Origin: Methylobacterium sp. PvR107
GTDB taxonomy: Bacteria > Pseudomonadota > Alphaproteobacteria > Rhizobiales > Beijerinckiaceae
Assembly (NCBI RefSeq): GCF_017833295.1
Contig: NZ_JAFIBW010000001.1
Span: 1,364,001-1,428,000 of the forward strand
Direction: 5' to 3'
Length of the DNA stretch: 64,000 nucleotides
A program made the position numbers and the translations under genes. Every line of letters starts with the position of its first letter. Positions within the stretch are counted from its first letter, which is position 1. Below are positions 24,812 to 33,660 of this stretch, piece by piece. Under the pieces are notes generated by a model, which did no database searches, was not told the DNA's origin, and worked only from the letters and a program-made list of their open reading frames with translations.

Positions 24812-25634
24812 TCAGTCTTCGCCAGCGCGTCGCCCCGGCCTTGGGCGATATCGACGCGCAGCTGAAGCAGCGGCACGATCTCGTTCCAAACCTCGTCGAG
24901 ACCGTGCGGAGCGACGCCGCGCATGAAAGGGCGACGCTCGAGGCGGTCGGTCAGGCGCGCAGGGCCCCAATGTTGGCGGGCGATCCGGGCCGTGTCGTGC
25001 AGCGCGAGGCGGTGCTGCAGGCCCGACTCGGGCGGCTCGGGGCTCTGCCTCGCCCGTTCCATTCGGGGGATCGAGCAGCGTGTAGCGCTGGCCGGCGCGG
25101 TCCTCCTGCAGCACACACTCGGTCCAGGGCCCCGAGATCATGTCGTAGGGATAGAGCAAATGCGCGATTCCGGTCTTGCTCCCGCCGGACCGTGCAGAGG
25201 TCACCGCTGAGCCACACTCGTCGCGGTTCCACTCGAATAGAATGCCGCCGCCTGTCTCCTTGACGGTCTGCTGATAGCCGCGCATTGCCTCCAGGACGGA
25301 GCGGCCCTCGGGCATGAGCGAGCTCATGCGCGTCAGCCGGCCCTCCACCCCGCGCAGATGCGGGCGGCAGGACGAGCGCGTTGTTGTGCGCGTCCAACTG
25401 GTCGATGCGTCGCTCCGGCGACGCGTTGGGCAGTGCGATCGCGTCGAAGGCGTTTATCTTGCTGTCGAGGAGGATCGCTCCGGCGTAACGCGGCAGGGCG
25501 CTGGCATCCTGGGCACCGGGAGCATCGCTCGCCGGGATCCCCCCTGCTCTCAGCGGCGGCGACGCCCGCGCGGGCTGACGTCCCGGCGACGGGCTAGCTG
25601 CGGTGAGGAAGAGAGCGGCGGCGCACACGAGCAA
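24812..25634 (-). pseudogene. Frameshifted DUF4892-like gene
   Basis: The first part (from about 25634) reads ALPRYAGAILLDSKINAFDA and then NNALVLPPASAR. A one-base shift at about 25358-25365 leads to VEGRLTRMSSLMPEGRSVLE, then GGGILFEWNRDECGSA. Both match the DUF4892 layout (LPRxPGA opening, then GRxTRxTYxxPxGxSxLEV). After YTLLDPPNGTGEAEP the frame becomes Pro/Arg-rich and homology ends, so the 3' part is also damaged. Intact relatives are exported proteins, often with an OmpA domain. Probably inactive here. Confidence 0.62.
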
Positions 25635-26339
25635 ACGAGTCGTTCAGAGACACTCTTCCAAGCCGGTCTGAAATCGACGGCGTGCAATTCAGCAGAGACC
25701 AATCAAGCTTGTCGATATCAGTCGCTTCCTTCGCTCCGTATGACTGGATGTCGCCTCACTGTCTGTCTTTTTATTGAGGAAAGTATATGAATTCTGATCG
25801 AACTGTATGAGACATACGGATTGTATCTTCAAAATTCCGCGTGCCGAGGAAAAATTATTACCGTCGTTCTCGATTAGAATGTTGTTTGACAATTATCTAA
25901 CCGATATGTCGGTCGCATTGACAGATGAACCTTGCGTGGCGGTACTGTGATTGAGGCCTTGAGAACGCCGGCGGTGGCGGAGTACCTATGCTGTCCCGGC
26001 CGCACAGGTCGACGCTGGATACCCGGTTGGGCCATTTTCGGAGAACAGGAAGCTATCTCGGGACGCGACGTCGAAGGTCCCGGGGCGTCGCCGCTTCCGA
26101 CCTTGAGACACAACTTCCGCGACGGCCGCTTCGGAAATGTGTTTGAAGTGCGTTGAATGAGGGGGAAGGGCTGCGACGCCGAATCTCGGTTGTGCTCGAT
26201 TTACCAGCGAGGCGTGACGACGTCTGGCCGAAAGCCGCCGGTCCGCTTTTGCGGCGTGGCGGGCATCGAAGCGAATGTGCGGAGATTCATCGAGTACGGC
26301 GAACGCGACTGACAAGTTCGGCGGCCGCCCGTACCCGGT
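25635..26339. other. AT-rich intergenic region
   Basis: No supported gene. The stretch 25690-25930 is strikingly AT-rich for this replicon. At 26222-26250 there is a copy of the degenerate repeat GTCTGGCCGAAAGC followed by GTCCGCTTTT, matching the copy near 4766. Short open frames present have no family features. Confidence 0.45.
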
Positions 26340-26669
26340 TCAGCGCGCCGGCTCCAAACCGAGCCGCGCCCTCGTCTGGATCACGCTTCCCAAGATGAGG
26401 GCTTGTCCGTCGCGCCACACGACGCGGCACGCCTCGTCTGCCCCGCCCTCAACAGGCTCCACCGAGATCACGATGCGTGGATCGATGCCGACCGTCCCCC
26501 AGTCGCCGGCCAGATCGAGGTCGACACGGTTCCCGGTCAGCGGCGCATCCGCCGATTGTAAGTCTCCCGCGGTCCGCGGCTGATCTGTTCCGATCGCCGC
26601 GACGGATCGGATTGCCGTTCCGCAGAGGAGCAGGGCCCCGACCGCAACCGCGCGATGCGACGGCGCCAT
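26340..26669 (-). CDS. Small exported protein of unknown function, paired with the bicupin gene
   Basis: 109 aa from ATG 26669, only 2 nt after the bicupin stop, so it is co-transcribed. A signal peptide (AVAVGALLLCGTAIRSVAA) precedes a short soluble domain (GNRVDLDLAGDWGTVGIDPR, then DEACRVVWRDGQALILGSV). No motif is recognised. Co-export with the bicupin suggests a periplasmic accessory role; this is inference. Confidence 0.6.
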   Translation of the reverse strand: MAPSHRAVAVGALLLCGTAIRSVAAIGTDQPRTAGDLQSADAPLTGNRVDLDLAGDWGTVGIDPRIVISVEPVEGGADEACRVVWRDGQALILGSVIQTRARLGLEPAR

Positions 26670-26671
26670 GG

Positions 26672-27856
26672 TCAGGCGGATCGCGCGAAGGCGATCGGCT
26701 CCTTCGGTAGTCCCGCCAGCTCGTCCTCGCGCAAGCCGAGATTTGCCGCGATGACCTGCCGAGGGGCTAGCGCCAGCCACTGCGAGAGCGAACACTCTTG
26801 GTGTGCGGAGCTGTCGTGCACGCCCACGAACGTGCAGGGCGCGGTCCCGATATTTTCGATCATGTGCGCGGCGGCCTTCGGGAAGTAGGCACAATCGCCC
26901 GGCATCAACTCCGCGGTCGCGAGCCGCTTCTCGGGCTCGAACACCGTCACACGCGTGCGGCCTTCGAGCAGGAAGTGCCACTCGTTCGCTCCGGGATGCC
27001 AGTGCGGCGCGTGCACGGCGCCCGGGAGCAGGGTCTCGCTGAAGCCCGTCATGGTGGTCGACATCGGGAAGGTCTTGGCGGGCGCAACGCGCAGCGTCCC
27101 GGCAGCGCACGCGATCACGGGCTGAGCCTGGGCAAGGGCGAACCGGTGGGAGGCCGAGGCGTTCAGGCGACGCTCGTCGCGCGCGACGGCCCCGTCCAGC
27201 GGGATGACGGGCCCTTGCGCGATGTAGACCTCACCTTCCGGCAAGTTGCGGCTGACCGTATCCGGGAGGTTGAACGCGGCCTGCAGGGTCGTGGGGTCGA
27301 GGCGGCTGAGCCAGTCACTGAGTCCGAAGGTGCCATGATCCCCGTAGAGACCATCATCGAAAGCCAGGATCGCGTGGCATGGCGTCTCGCCGAGCGTCTG
27401 GATCGCGTGGGCATGACCCGCGGGAAACGACCACGTGTCACCGGGACCGAAATTGACGACCTCGAGGCCGCCGTCGGGATCGATGATCGTCGCTTGGCAC
27501 TGACCGGCGATGATGTAGGCCCACTCTGCCGAGGAGTGCCAGTGCATCTCGCGCACACCGCCCGGGTTGAGGAACAGGTGTGCGCCCGCGATGCCGGTTG
27601 CGATCGGCAGCTGACGAGCGGTCAGATCCCGGGCCCAACCCCCCGACGTCGCCTTGATGGTCCCCCCGTCGAGGTGCCCGGTAAAGACCTGGGCTGCGCC
27701 AGTCTTGCGCGGGATCGTCCGGACGAAGCTCGCAGAGGACGAGGCGTCCTTGCCGGCTGCCCGACCGTCTCCGTCGGCTCCGAGCGCTCGGCCGGACACA
27801 AGGGTGCCGACACCGAACGCGAGACCACCGAGAAAATAGCGCCGCTCTGTCTCCAC
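26672..27856 (-). CDS. Bicupin oxalate decarboxylase-family protein with altered lid
   Basis: 394 aa from a GTG at 27856 with GGAGG about 6 nt ahead. A twin-arginine-like signal (RRYFLGGLAFG) suggests export folded with metal. Two cupin domains each hold a full Mn site: HWHSSAEW with GHAHAIQ (His105, His107, Glu111, His150) and HWHPGANEW with HMIEN (His285, His287, Glu292, His331). The family turns oxalate into formate and CO2. The N-terminal lid, SENSTF in Bacillus OxdC with the catalytic Glu162, reads GDHGTF here, so the proton donor is replaced by Asp. The reaction may therefore be shifted, for example toward oxidation. Confidence 0.88.
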   Translation of the reverse strand: METERRYFLGGLAFGVGTLVSGRALGADGDGRAAGKDASSSASFVRTIPRKTGAAQVFTGHLDGGTIKATSGGWARDLTARQLPIATGIAGAHLFLNPGGVREMHWHSSAEWAYIIAGQCQATIIDPDGGLEVVNFGPGDTWSFPAGHAHAIQTLGETPCHAILAFDDGLYGDHGTFGLSDWLSRLDPTTLQAAFNLPDTVSRNLPEGEVYIAQGPVIPLDGAVARDERRLNASASHRFALAQAQPVIACAAGTLRVAPAKTFPMSTTMTGFSETLLPGAVHAPHWHPGANEWHFLLEGRTRVTVFEPEKRLATAELMPGDCAYFPKAAAHMIENIGTAPCTFVGVHDSSAHQECSLSQWLALAPRQVIAANLGLREDELAGLPKEPIAFARSA

Positions 27857-28905
27857 ATGCCCCTCCGGCCCGGCACGGCTCTCCGCCGATCCGGGGTGTT
27901 GTGCGCAGCGCGGCGAGAGAACGCGTAAACGCTGCCGTGACGATGGGGCTACGTTACCGCTAAGGCTCCATTTGTCCTCCCCCGAATGAAGGATAGACTG
28001 TGTTCGATAGGAACATTATCGGCGATAGGCGGCATTAGCTGTCTTCGTGAGAGACGCATGACGAGTAGCGTTCCGAATCGAAGCGTCTTGATCGCGGCTG
28101 CCGATAGGAGGGCGACGAGGGAGGGTGTCCCGGAGCAAGCCTCGCGCTGGGCGGAATTCCGCGAAGCCACCGGGGCAGAGCTGCTTTCGCAGATCGTTCG
28201 GGGTGCAATGGGCGCTTCCCATAAACGGACAACCATCGGCCATCCGGCATCTTCAGCTCGGGGTGGAGCCGGTGTGAAAACGAAAGCGCATGCGAAAAAA
28301 TGTAGACTAATTCTCCGCGCGGTAGACATTCGGCCCCGCTGCGTGGAGGTCTTGGTGCAGTCTGTGCCTCTATTTGGGCGCTGCTCAGGTTATCCTTGGG
28401 AAGATCCTTCTGCCGCTTCTGCGTTTTCACACATCCTCGGTGAAAACCATAACTCGATCCTGCATCTGGAAACCGAGGCTCTGCTGCGACGTGTCCAGCC
28501 GTCCAGAGCCAACTCGGGCAGGAGCGCCATTCGTGCGATCAAGACATCTGCGGGTATAGGAATAATGTTTCTGATCAGAAATGTTTCTTGCGGAAACAAT
28601 GCGGCTCCGAAGGCTCCGGCTGTGCGCAATTTCTAGGCAGTTCAGCCTATAATGCAAACCGTGCATCCGAACGTATGCGCTGCAGGATGGGTATGTGTTA
28701 AATTTGATACTGGTCCTCATCCATCAATTGCCTCCGGATTAAAACATATTGCTGATTGGAAAGAATGGGGCATGATCCGGCACGAGCGGATCCACTCAGC
28801 TTGAGGCCGCCACAGCTCGCCACCAGACGCGAGCCAAAACTAAGCGGCGAGATCCGAACAATCGGGCGCTGCCGTACCGCTGGTCTCGAAGTTTTGGGGT
28901 TATCG
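27857..28905. other. Intergenic region upstream of the porin
   Basis: About 1 kb with no gene I can support; open frames on both strands are of mixed composition and lack family features. The segment 28560-28770 is AT-rich and should hold the promoter and a long leader for the strongly expressed porin. I could not assign promoter boxes with confidence. Confidence 0.4.
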
Positions 28906-30555
28906 ATGAGGTTCTTGAAGAGCGCCCTGTTGGGCTCGGCTGCTGCGTTCGCCGCAGTCGGAGGTGCCCACGCCGCCGACCTGCCGGTCAAGAAGGCGGT
29001 TCCGATCGAGTACGTCCGGGTCTGCACCGCCTACGGCGCCGGCTTCTTCTACATCCCCGGCACCGACACCTGCCTGCGCATCTCGGGCCGCGCCCGGTTC
29101 GAGGGTGGCTACCAGACCAGCTACTCGCGCCAGTACGGCAACAACATCGGCGATACGTCGGGCTACCAGGGCCGGATGCGCATCAACCTCGATGCCCGCA
29201 CCCAGACCGCCTACGGCACGCTCCGCGCCTTCGTCCGCCTCGATGCGGGCGCCCGCACCGGCTATTCCGGCGTCGGCCAGTCCGGCACCCAGCAGCGTAT
29301 CGGCCAGGCCTACCCGGGCATCGGTACCGATCAGTTCGGCCGCGACTCGCAGTACATGAACGTCGACAAGGCGTTCATCCAGTTCGCCGGCCTGACCGCC
29401 GGTCGCGCCTCCTCGTTCTTCGACTTCTACGCCCACGACTTCGAGATCGCCGGCGCCACCGCGGGCTCCGACGTGTTCTCGACCAACCTGCTCGCCTACA
29501 CGGCCACGGTCGGCAACGGCCTGTCGGCCACGATCTCGATCGAAGATCCGGTCTTCCGCCGCACCCCGATCTTCTCGCCGTTCGCCGTCTCGCCGACCGT
29601 CTCCACCGGCAGCGCCTCGAACTTCGGCGTGACCGTCCAGCCGACGCCGATCTTCGTCGGTCCGGGTCGCTACGGGCTGGTGGACAGCATCGAGAAGTCG
29701 CGTCTGCCCGACTTCGTCGGCGCCGTCCGGCTCGACCAGGCCTGGGGTTCCGCCCAGCTCTCGGCCGCCACCCACGAGCTGAACGTCGGCAACCTGTCGA
29801 GCGCTGGCAATGCCGGCGGTCTCGGCGCCGGGCCCATCCTGGTGCCGGCCCACACCAAGAACACCCAGGGTTGGGCGGTTCAGGGCGGCCTGAAGATCAA
29901 CACCCCGTTCATCGCCCCGGGCGACGCCCTCTACCTGCAGGGCGCCTACGGCGACGGCGCGCAGCTCTACACCGGCTACTCCCAGTACACCGGCTCCTAC
30001 ATCCAGAGCACGACCACCATCCAGGGCCAGAAGTTCGCTCAGTACTTCTCGGACGCGACGATCAACCCGTTCACCGGTCAGCTGCAGACCTCGCAGAGCT
30101 TCACCGCCGTCGCGTCGTACCTGCACTACTGGACGCCGGAATGGCGCTCGGCCGTCTTCGGCTCCTACGGCGAGCAGAGCTTCTCGCAGAGCGCGCGTGC
30201 GGCTCAGGGCGCGATCTACGGCCTCGTGAGCGGTCTCGCCGGCGCCCCCGGCTTCGGCACGAACGCCGTCGGCGTTCCGGGCACCCGGTTCTACCAGCTC
30301 AGCCAGGCTCTGCGCGACACCTACCAGTTCGTGGCGGGTGCCAGCCTGATCTGGTCGCCGGTCAAGGACCTCGATATCGGCGTGGAGGGCTTCTACACGC
30401 AGATCGGCCTGAAGAACGGCCGCGCGATCGACCTCGACAAGAGCCCGGGCGCCTACAACCTGGTCACCCAGATCAACAACGGCTCCTACGTCCCGCGCAC
30501 CGCCTCGCAGGACTCGGTCTCGCAGGTCCGCTTCCGCGTCCAGCGCGACTTCTAG
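28906..30555 (+). CDS. Major outer-membrane porin (Omp2b/porin_2-type)
   Basis: 549 aa from ATG 28906. A signal peptide (MRFLKSALLGSAAAFAAVGG, cleaved after AHA) releases a mature start ADLPVKKAVPIEYVRVCTAY, the hallmark of rhizobial general porins. Early Cys residues in VCTAYGAGFF and DTCLRISG, alternating beta strands throughout, and a terminal aromatic (FRVQRDF) agree with a beta barrel. Longer than Brucella Omp2b (about 360 aa), with extended loops. It is monocistronic with a strong terminator and highly biased codons, as expected for an abundant protein. Upstream in-frame codons lack a signal peptide and are not used. Confidence 0.9.
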   Translation: MRFLKSALLGSAAAFAAVGGAHAADLPVKKAVPIEYVRVCTAYGAGFFYIPGTDTCLRISGRARFEGGYQTSYSRQYGNNIGDTSGYQGRMRINLDARTQTAYGTLRAFVRLDAGARTGYSGVGQSGTQQRIGQAYPGIGTDQFGRDSQYMNVDKAFIQFAGLTAGRASSFFDFYAHDFEIAGATAGSDVFSTNLLAYTATVGNGLSATISIEDPVFRRTPIFSPFAVSPTVSTGSASNFGVTVQPTPIFVGPGRYGLVDSIEKSRLPDFVGAVRLDQAWGSAQLSAATHELNVGNLSSAGNAGGLGAGPILVPAHTKNTQGWAVQGGLKINTPFIAPGDALYLQGAYGDGAQLYTGYSQYTGSYIQSTTTIQGQKFAQYFSDATINPFTGQLQTSQSFTAVASYLHYWTPEWRSAVFGSYGEQSFSQSARAAQGAIYGLVSGLAGAPGFGTNAVGVPGTRFYQLSQALRDTYQFVAGASLIWSPVKDLDIGVEGFYTQIGLKNGRAIDLDKSPGAYNLVTQINNGSYVPRTASQDSVSQVRFRVQRDF

Positions 30556-30628
30556 TTTCTCCAATCGAGACCGGTTGTTCTCCAAAGCCACCTGGTCTTG
30601 ATGTCCCCGTGCAAAGGGACTTTAACTC

Positions 30629-30653
30629 GCCCGGCCGAAAGGCCGGGCTTTTT
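30629..30653 (+). terminator. Rho-independent terminator after the porin
   Basis: A perfect 8-bp stem GCCCGGCC/GGCCGGGC with a GAAA loop (30629-30648) is followed by five T. It lies 74 nt after the porin stop and is the clearest intrinsic terminator in the window. Confidence 0.9.
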
Positions 30654-30968
30654 CGTGATGTCGATCTGATGCCTGTGCCTCTCGGAAGCGGGCAGGCAAA
30701 AATCCACCCCACTGCGACGTGCATGCAGGCGTTCTGCGGCGGCCGATCTTGACCGCAAGCCGATCGTTCGCCTCGAGGCGTAGCGAGCGGATAGACAGGC
30801 GTTCAGCGCGGCTCAGGCGAACGCGTCAGACACCTATGCACACGTCAACACCTGGATCTGTCGGGCGCAAGTAGGTGCCGATGAGCATCACTACGCCGCG
30901 CGAAAGCCGCATCCTTGATGCGCATGCCCACGACGTCCGAGTCGACGAATCGCGCCATGCCTCCGCCG
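30654..30968. other. Intergenic region after the porin terminator
   Basis: No gene, repeat or site that I can support is visible here. Confidence 0.4.
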
Positions 30969-31236
30969 TCAGGCCGACGCCGCGCGCAACAATCCGGGCA
31001 CCTCGCCCGACAGCTCGCCGGCGAGGAAGCCGACTGGTCCGACGGATGCAGCGAGGCGCTTGCCAGCCTCCCCGTGCAAGAACACGCCCGACAAGGCCGC
31101 CTCCATCGGCGCCAGCCCGCGCGCTGGCAGGCCGACGGCGAGGCCGGCCACGACGTCGCCAGAGCCGGAGGTCGCCAAGCCGACACCGCCACCCTCGTCG
31201 GAGCGGACCCGCCTTGCGCGAGACGGGAAGCCGAGA
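30969..31236 (-). pseudogene. C-terminal fragment of NAD(P)H-hydrate dehydratase
   Basis: About 88 codons reading SDEGGGVGLATSGSGDVVAG, then LAPMEAALSGVFLHGEAGKR and GFLAGELSGEVPGLL, which is the C-terminal part of the NnrD/CARKD carbohydrate-kinase-like domain including its GSGD motif. The N-terminal two thirds and any epimerase domain are absent; the fragment begins where the next gene ends. It is a remnant, since repair of hydrated NADPH needs the whole domain. Confidence 0.7.
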
Positions 31237-31902
31237 TCACGCGCCGTGTCCCTTCGCCCCCTCAACCGCCGTCCACGCGGCATAGACGGCCCCAGTCGCC
31301 GTGTCCGGCTTCGCCGAACCGATGAAGAGCACGACCGGGCCATGGCTGTCGCGCCGGGGATCGTAGAAGTCGAGCAGGCCGGGATGGATTCGCTGGATGA
31401 AATCCGGTTGCCGGCCGCTCCGGCGCAGCAGATGGTCGATGACGACCTGATCGCCGTGCACCGCATTCGGTACCGGACCGCAGGAATCCGGGCTCATCCA
31501 GTGGCCGGGGGCGGCGAACGTCGTGTAAAGCGAGACGAGTTCGTCCCCGCTCCAGCGCAGAAGCGCGCTGGAGAGACGCCCCGTGTGGAAGTAGTCCTCC
31601 ATCGCGGCGAGGCCGGGCTCCGCCAAGGCATCGGCCGGGCCGGTCAGCACCGTATCGAGGTCGCAGAGGAGCGTCGGTCCCGTGCTCAGACCGGGGCGGA
31701 ACGCCTCCATCTTCGCCCACCAGGCGGGCCAAGCGTGCCGGAGCGGGATCGTCTCCACGCCCGGAACGGCCACGGGCAGGTCCGTAAGGCAAAGAACCCG
31801 CTCGAAAGCCGGGGCATGGCGGCGGATGCCGCCCGCGAGGCGGGCGACCCAGGTCGCGTCGTAGCGCCCGCCGCCCTTCAGGACGGTGATCAGGGTGGTC
31901 AT
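31237..31902 (-). CDS. Nucleotide-diphospho-sugar transferase-like protein
   Basis: 221 aa from ATG 31902. The core TLLCDLDTVLTGPADAL contains a DxD motif of the kind that binds the metal and nucleotide sugar in GT-A enzymes. MTTLITVLKGGGRYDATWV at the start fits the first strand of that fold. No membrane helix. It follows the GT29-like gene by 4 nt and both read away from the large glycosyltransferase cluster. Donor and acceptor are unknown. Confidence 0.68.
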   Translation of the reverse strand: MTTLITVLKGGGRYDATWVARLAGGIRRHAPAFERVLCLTDLPVAVPGVETIPLRHAWPAWWAKMEAFRPGLSTGPTLLCDLDTVLTGPADALAEPGLAAMEDYFHTGRLSSALLRWSGDELVSLYTTFAAPGHWMSPDSCGPVPNAVHGDQVVIDHLLRRSGRQPDFIQRIHPGLLDFYDPRRDSHGPVVLFIGSAKPDTATGAVYAAWTAVEGAKGHGA

Positions 31903-31906
31903 GACG

Positions 31907-32599
31907 TTATCGCTCGATCGGGGATGGCGGATGCACTCGGATGCGTCCGGCCGCCTCGGCCTCGGCGAACCAGGCACGCTCGGCCGCCCAGGGATGCCCG
32001 GGCCAGCCGGCGAACCCGAAGCCGTAGACCAGTGCCGGTCGAGCGCCCGCGGGACGGCCGAGCAGCGCGAGCGTCACGAGGAAGCCCGTGCTTGGGTTCG
32101 GACGTTCCGTCATGCGGGGGCCGAGCAGGGTGTGGGCCTGCCTGTGCAGCGTCTCGGGCAGGAGGATGACGGGGCGGCCCAGAGGCTGCAGCAGCGCCAG
32201 CATCTCGCGGGTCCAGCAGATCGGCTCGGGGACATTGTGCTCGGCCGGCAGCATCGGGAAGGGCAGGATGAAGGCCTGCGCGGCGTGGACCACCGGGCGC
32301 TTCAGGAAGTTCCCGTCCGCCAGCCATTCCCGCGCCTGGCCGCCGCGATTGACCAGGGCAAGATGCGTGACGCGCTGGCCGGTGCCGCCGCCGAAGCTGG
32401 GCGCGTTGTTGAAGCGGACCACGCCGTCCGCCGCATCGATCGCGGCTCCGCACGCACCGGTCCCGGGCGCGTTGCCGACGATGGCGAGGGACCCGTCGGC
32501 GGGCAGGCCGGCGCCGCCGGCGGAGAGGGGGTCGACGTCCGGGGGCACGTACGGCAGGGGTGTCGGGAACCGTGAAGGTAAGGCGCGCGCCCCACGCAT
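31907..32599 (-). CDS. GT29/sialyltransferase-like protein
   Basis: 230 aa from ATG 32599, which has GGGAG about 7 nt ahead; ATGs at 32641 and 32671 give longer N-termini without features. The segment SLAIVGNAPGTGACGAAIDA followed by VVRFNNAPSFGG matches the sialyltransferase L-motif style (VGN ... ID ... VxRFN). Bacterial proteins of this group have no proven sugar donor. It heads a two-gene minus-strand unit with the GT-A-like gene and is divergent from the zinc-ribbon GT2 gene. Confidence 0.62.
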   Translation of the reverse strand: MRGARALPSRFPTPLPYVPPDVDPLSAGGAGLPADGSLAIVGNAPGTGACGAAIDAADGVVRFNNAPSFGGGTGQRVTHLALVNRGGQAREWLADGNFLKRPVVHAAQAFILPFPMLPAEHNVPEPICWTREMLALLQPLGRPVILLPETLHRQAHTLLGPRMTERPNPSTGFLVTLALLGRPAGARPALVYGFGFAGWPGHPWAAERAWFAEAEAAGRIRVHPPSPIER

Positions 32600-32639
32600 C
32601 CAGGGCTCCCGCCGGATCGCGGGTGCGGGAGACGGGATC

Positions 32640-33623
32640 ATGCGCCGATGTTTCGTCTGCGCGGCCGCCATGATCGGGCCAACCGACCGGACCCTGTCCT
32701 ATCCGGGCGGGGAGCGCCGCGCGTTCCCGCTGGCCTGCAACGCCTGCGGGGTCCTGCTCGCTGACGATGGGGATCCGGAAGTCTGCCGCGCGCATCTGGC
32801 CCGAAGCCTCGCCGGTCCAATCATCACGCCCGACCGGGAAGCGCCCTACGGTCTCGACCTCTACACCCTGCGGAGCGCCGCGACCCGGTGGAGGCTCGGC
32901 GCCCGTCCCCGCGACGCCGCCGGCCGGGCGGACCTCCGACACCCCCATGGCACCCGGGCGGCAGAAGCCGAGCTGTTCGCCCTCTCGGCCGCCGACGGAC
33001 ACCCGGTTTCCCTCGGCCTCATCTGCCGTCCAGCGGACCGGGACGCAGTCCTGGCCTCGCTGCCGATGCAGGCTGGCTGGACGGACGACGTCGTGATCCT
33101 GGTCGACGGGCCGGGGCTGGCGGCGGAGCCGGTCCCGGTCGCGGGCTTCGCCGCGGGGGCGGTGCGCGTGGCAGCCCGGCCCCTGGACGGGGATTTCGCC
33201 GCGCAGCGCAATGCCCTCCAGGGCCTCGCCCGCCACGGCTGGATGCTGCAGCTCGACGCCGACGAGGCGCTCAGCCCGGAGACCGGCCGGTTGCTGCCCG
33301 CTCTGGCGGCCCTCGCCGAGGCGGAGGACGTCGTCTCGATCGGCCTCGCCCGGGCGACCCGGGTCGACGGTGTCCTCTCGGACGTCTTCCCGGATGTTCA
33401 GTACCGGTTGAACCGGACCCGCCTTCTCTACGCCGGTCGGGTCCACGAGCGCCCGGTTCTCGACGGCGGCTGGCCCGGAAGCCTCATCGCGCTGCACGGT
33501 TGCATCGAGCACCGCCTGAGCTTGGCCCATGTGCGGGCACGGTCGCGGCGTTACGAGGCGCTCGATCCCGGGCGCGGACGTCCGGACGAGGAGGTTGCCC
33601 TGCTGCGCCCCTACGCCCGCTGA
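32640..33623 (+). CDS. GT2-family glycosyltransferase with N-terminal zinc ribbon
   Basis: 327 aa from ATG 32640 (GGGAG ahead). The N-terminus carries two CxxC pairs (Cys4/Cys7 in CFVC and Cys33/Cys36 in CNAC), a likely zinc ribbon. The GT2 core follows, with metal-binding LQLDADEALSPETGRLL near residue 205 and the later QYRLNRTRLLYAGRVHERP pattern seen in SunS/glycan GT2 proteins. A zinc ribbon on a GT2 enzyme is unusual. Substrate unknown. Confidence 0.72.
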   Translation: MRRCFVCAAAMIGPTDRTLSYPGGERRAFPLACNACGVLLADDGDPEVCRAHLARSLAGPIITPDREAPYGLDLYTLRSAATRWRLGARPRDAAGRADLRHPHGTRAAEAELFALSAADGHPVSLGLICRPADRDAVLASLPMQAGWTDDVVILVDGPGLAAEPVPVAGFAAGAVRVAARPLDGDFAAQRNALQGLARHGWMLQLDADEALSPETGRLLPALAALAEAEDVVSIGLARATRVDGVLSDVFPDVQYRLNRTRLLYAGRVHERPVLDGGWPGSLIALHGCIEHRLSLAHVRARSRRYEALDPGRGRPDEEVALLRPYAR

Positions 33624-33660
33624 CGGGGCGGAGCCGACCGGATGAGAGGCGGCCGCGCGA

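Noticed and set aside
27986..28636. A 216-codon plus frame upstream of the porin
   Set aside because: No domain, uneven composition and no ribosome site; more likely a leader or intergenic DNA.
28900..30591. A 563-codon open frame antisense to the porin
   Set aside because: It has no signal, motif or codon logic; the plus frame is a clear porin with signal peptide and terminator. GC-rich third positions create long antisense frames here.
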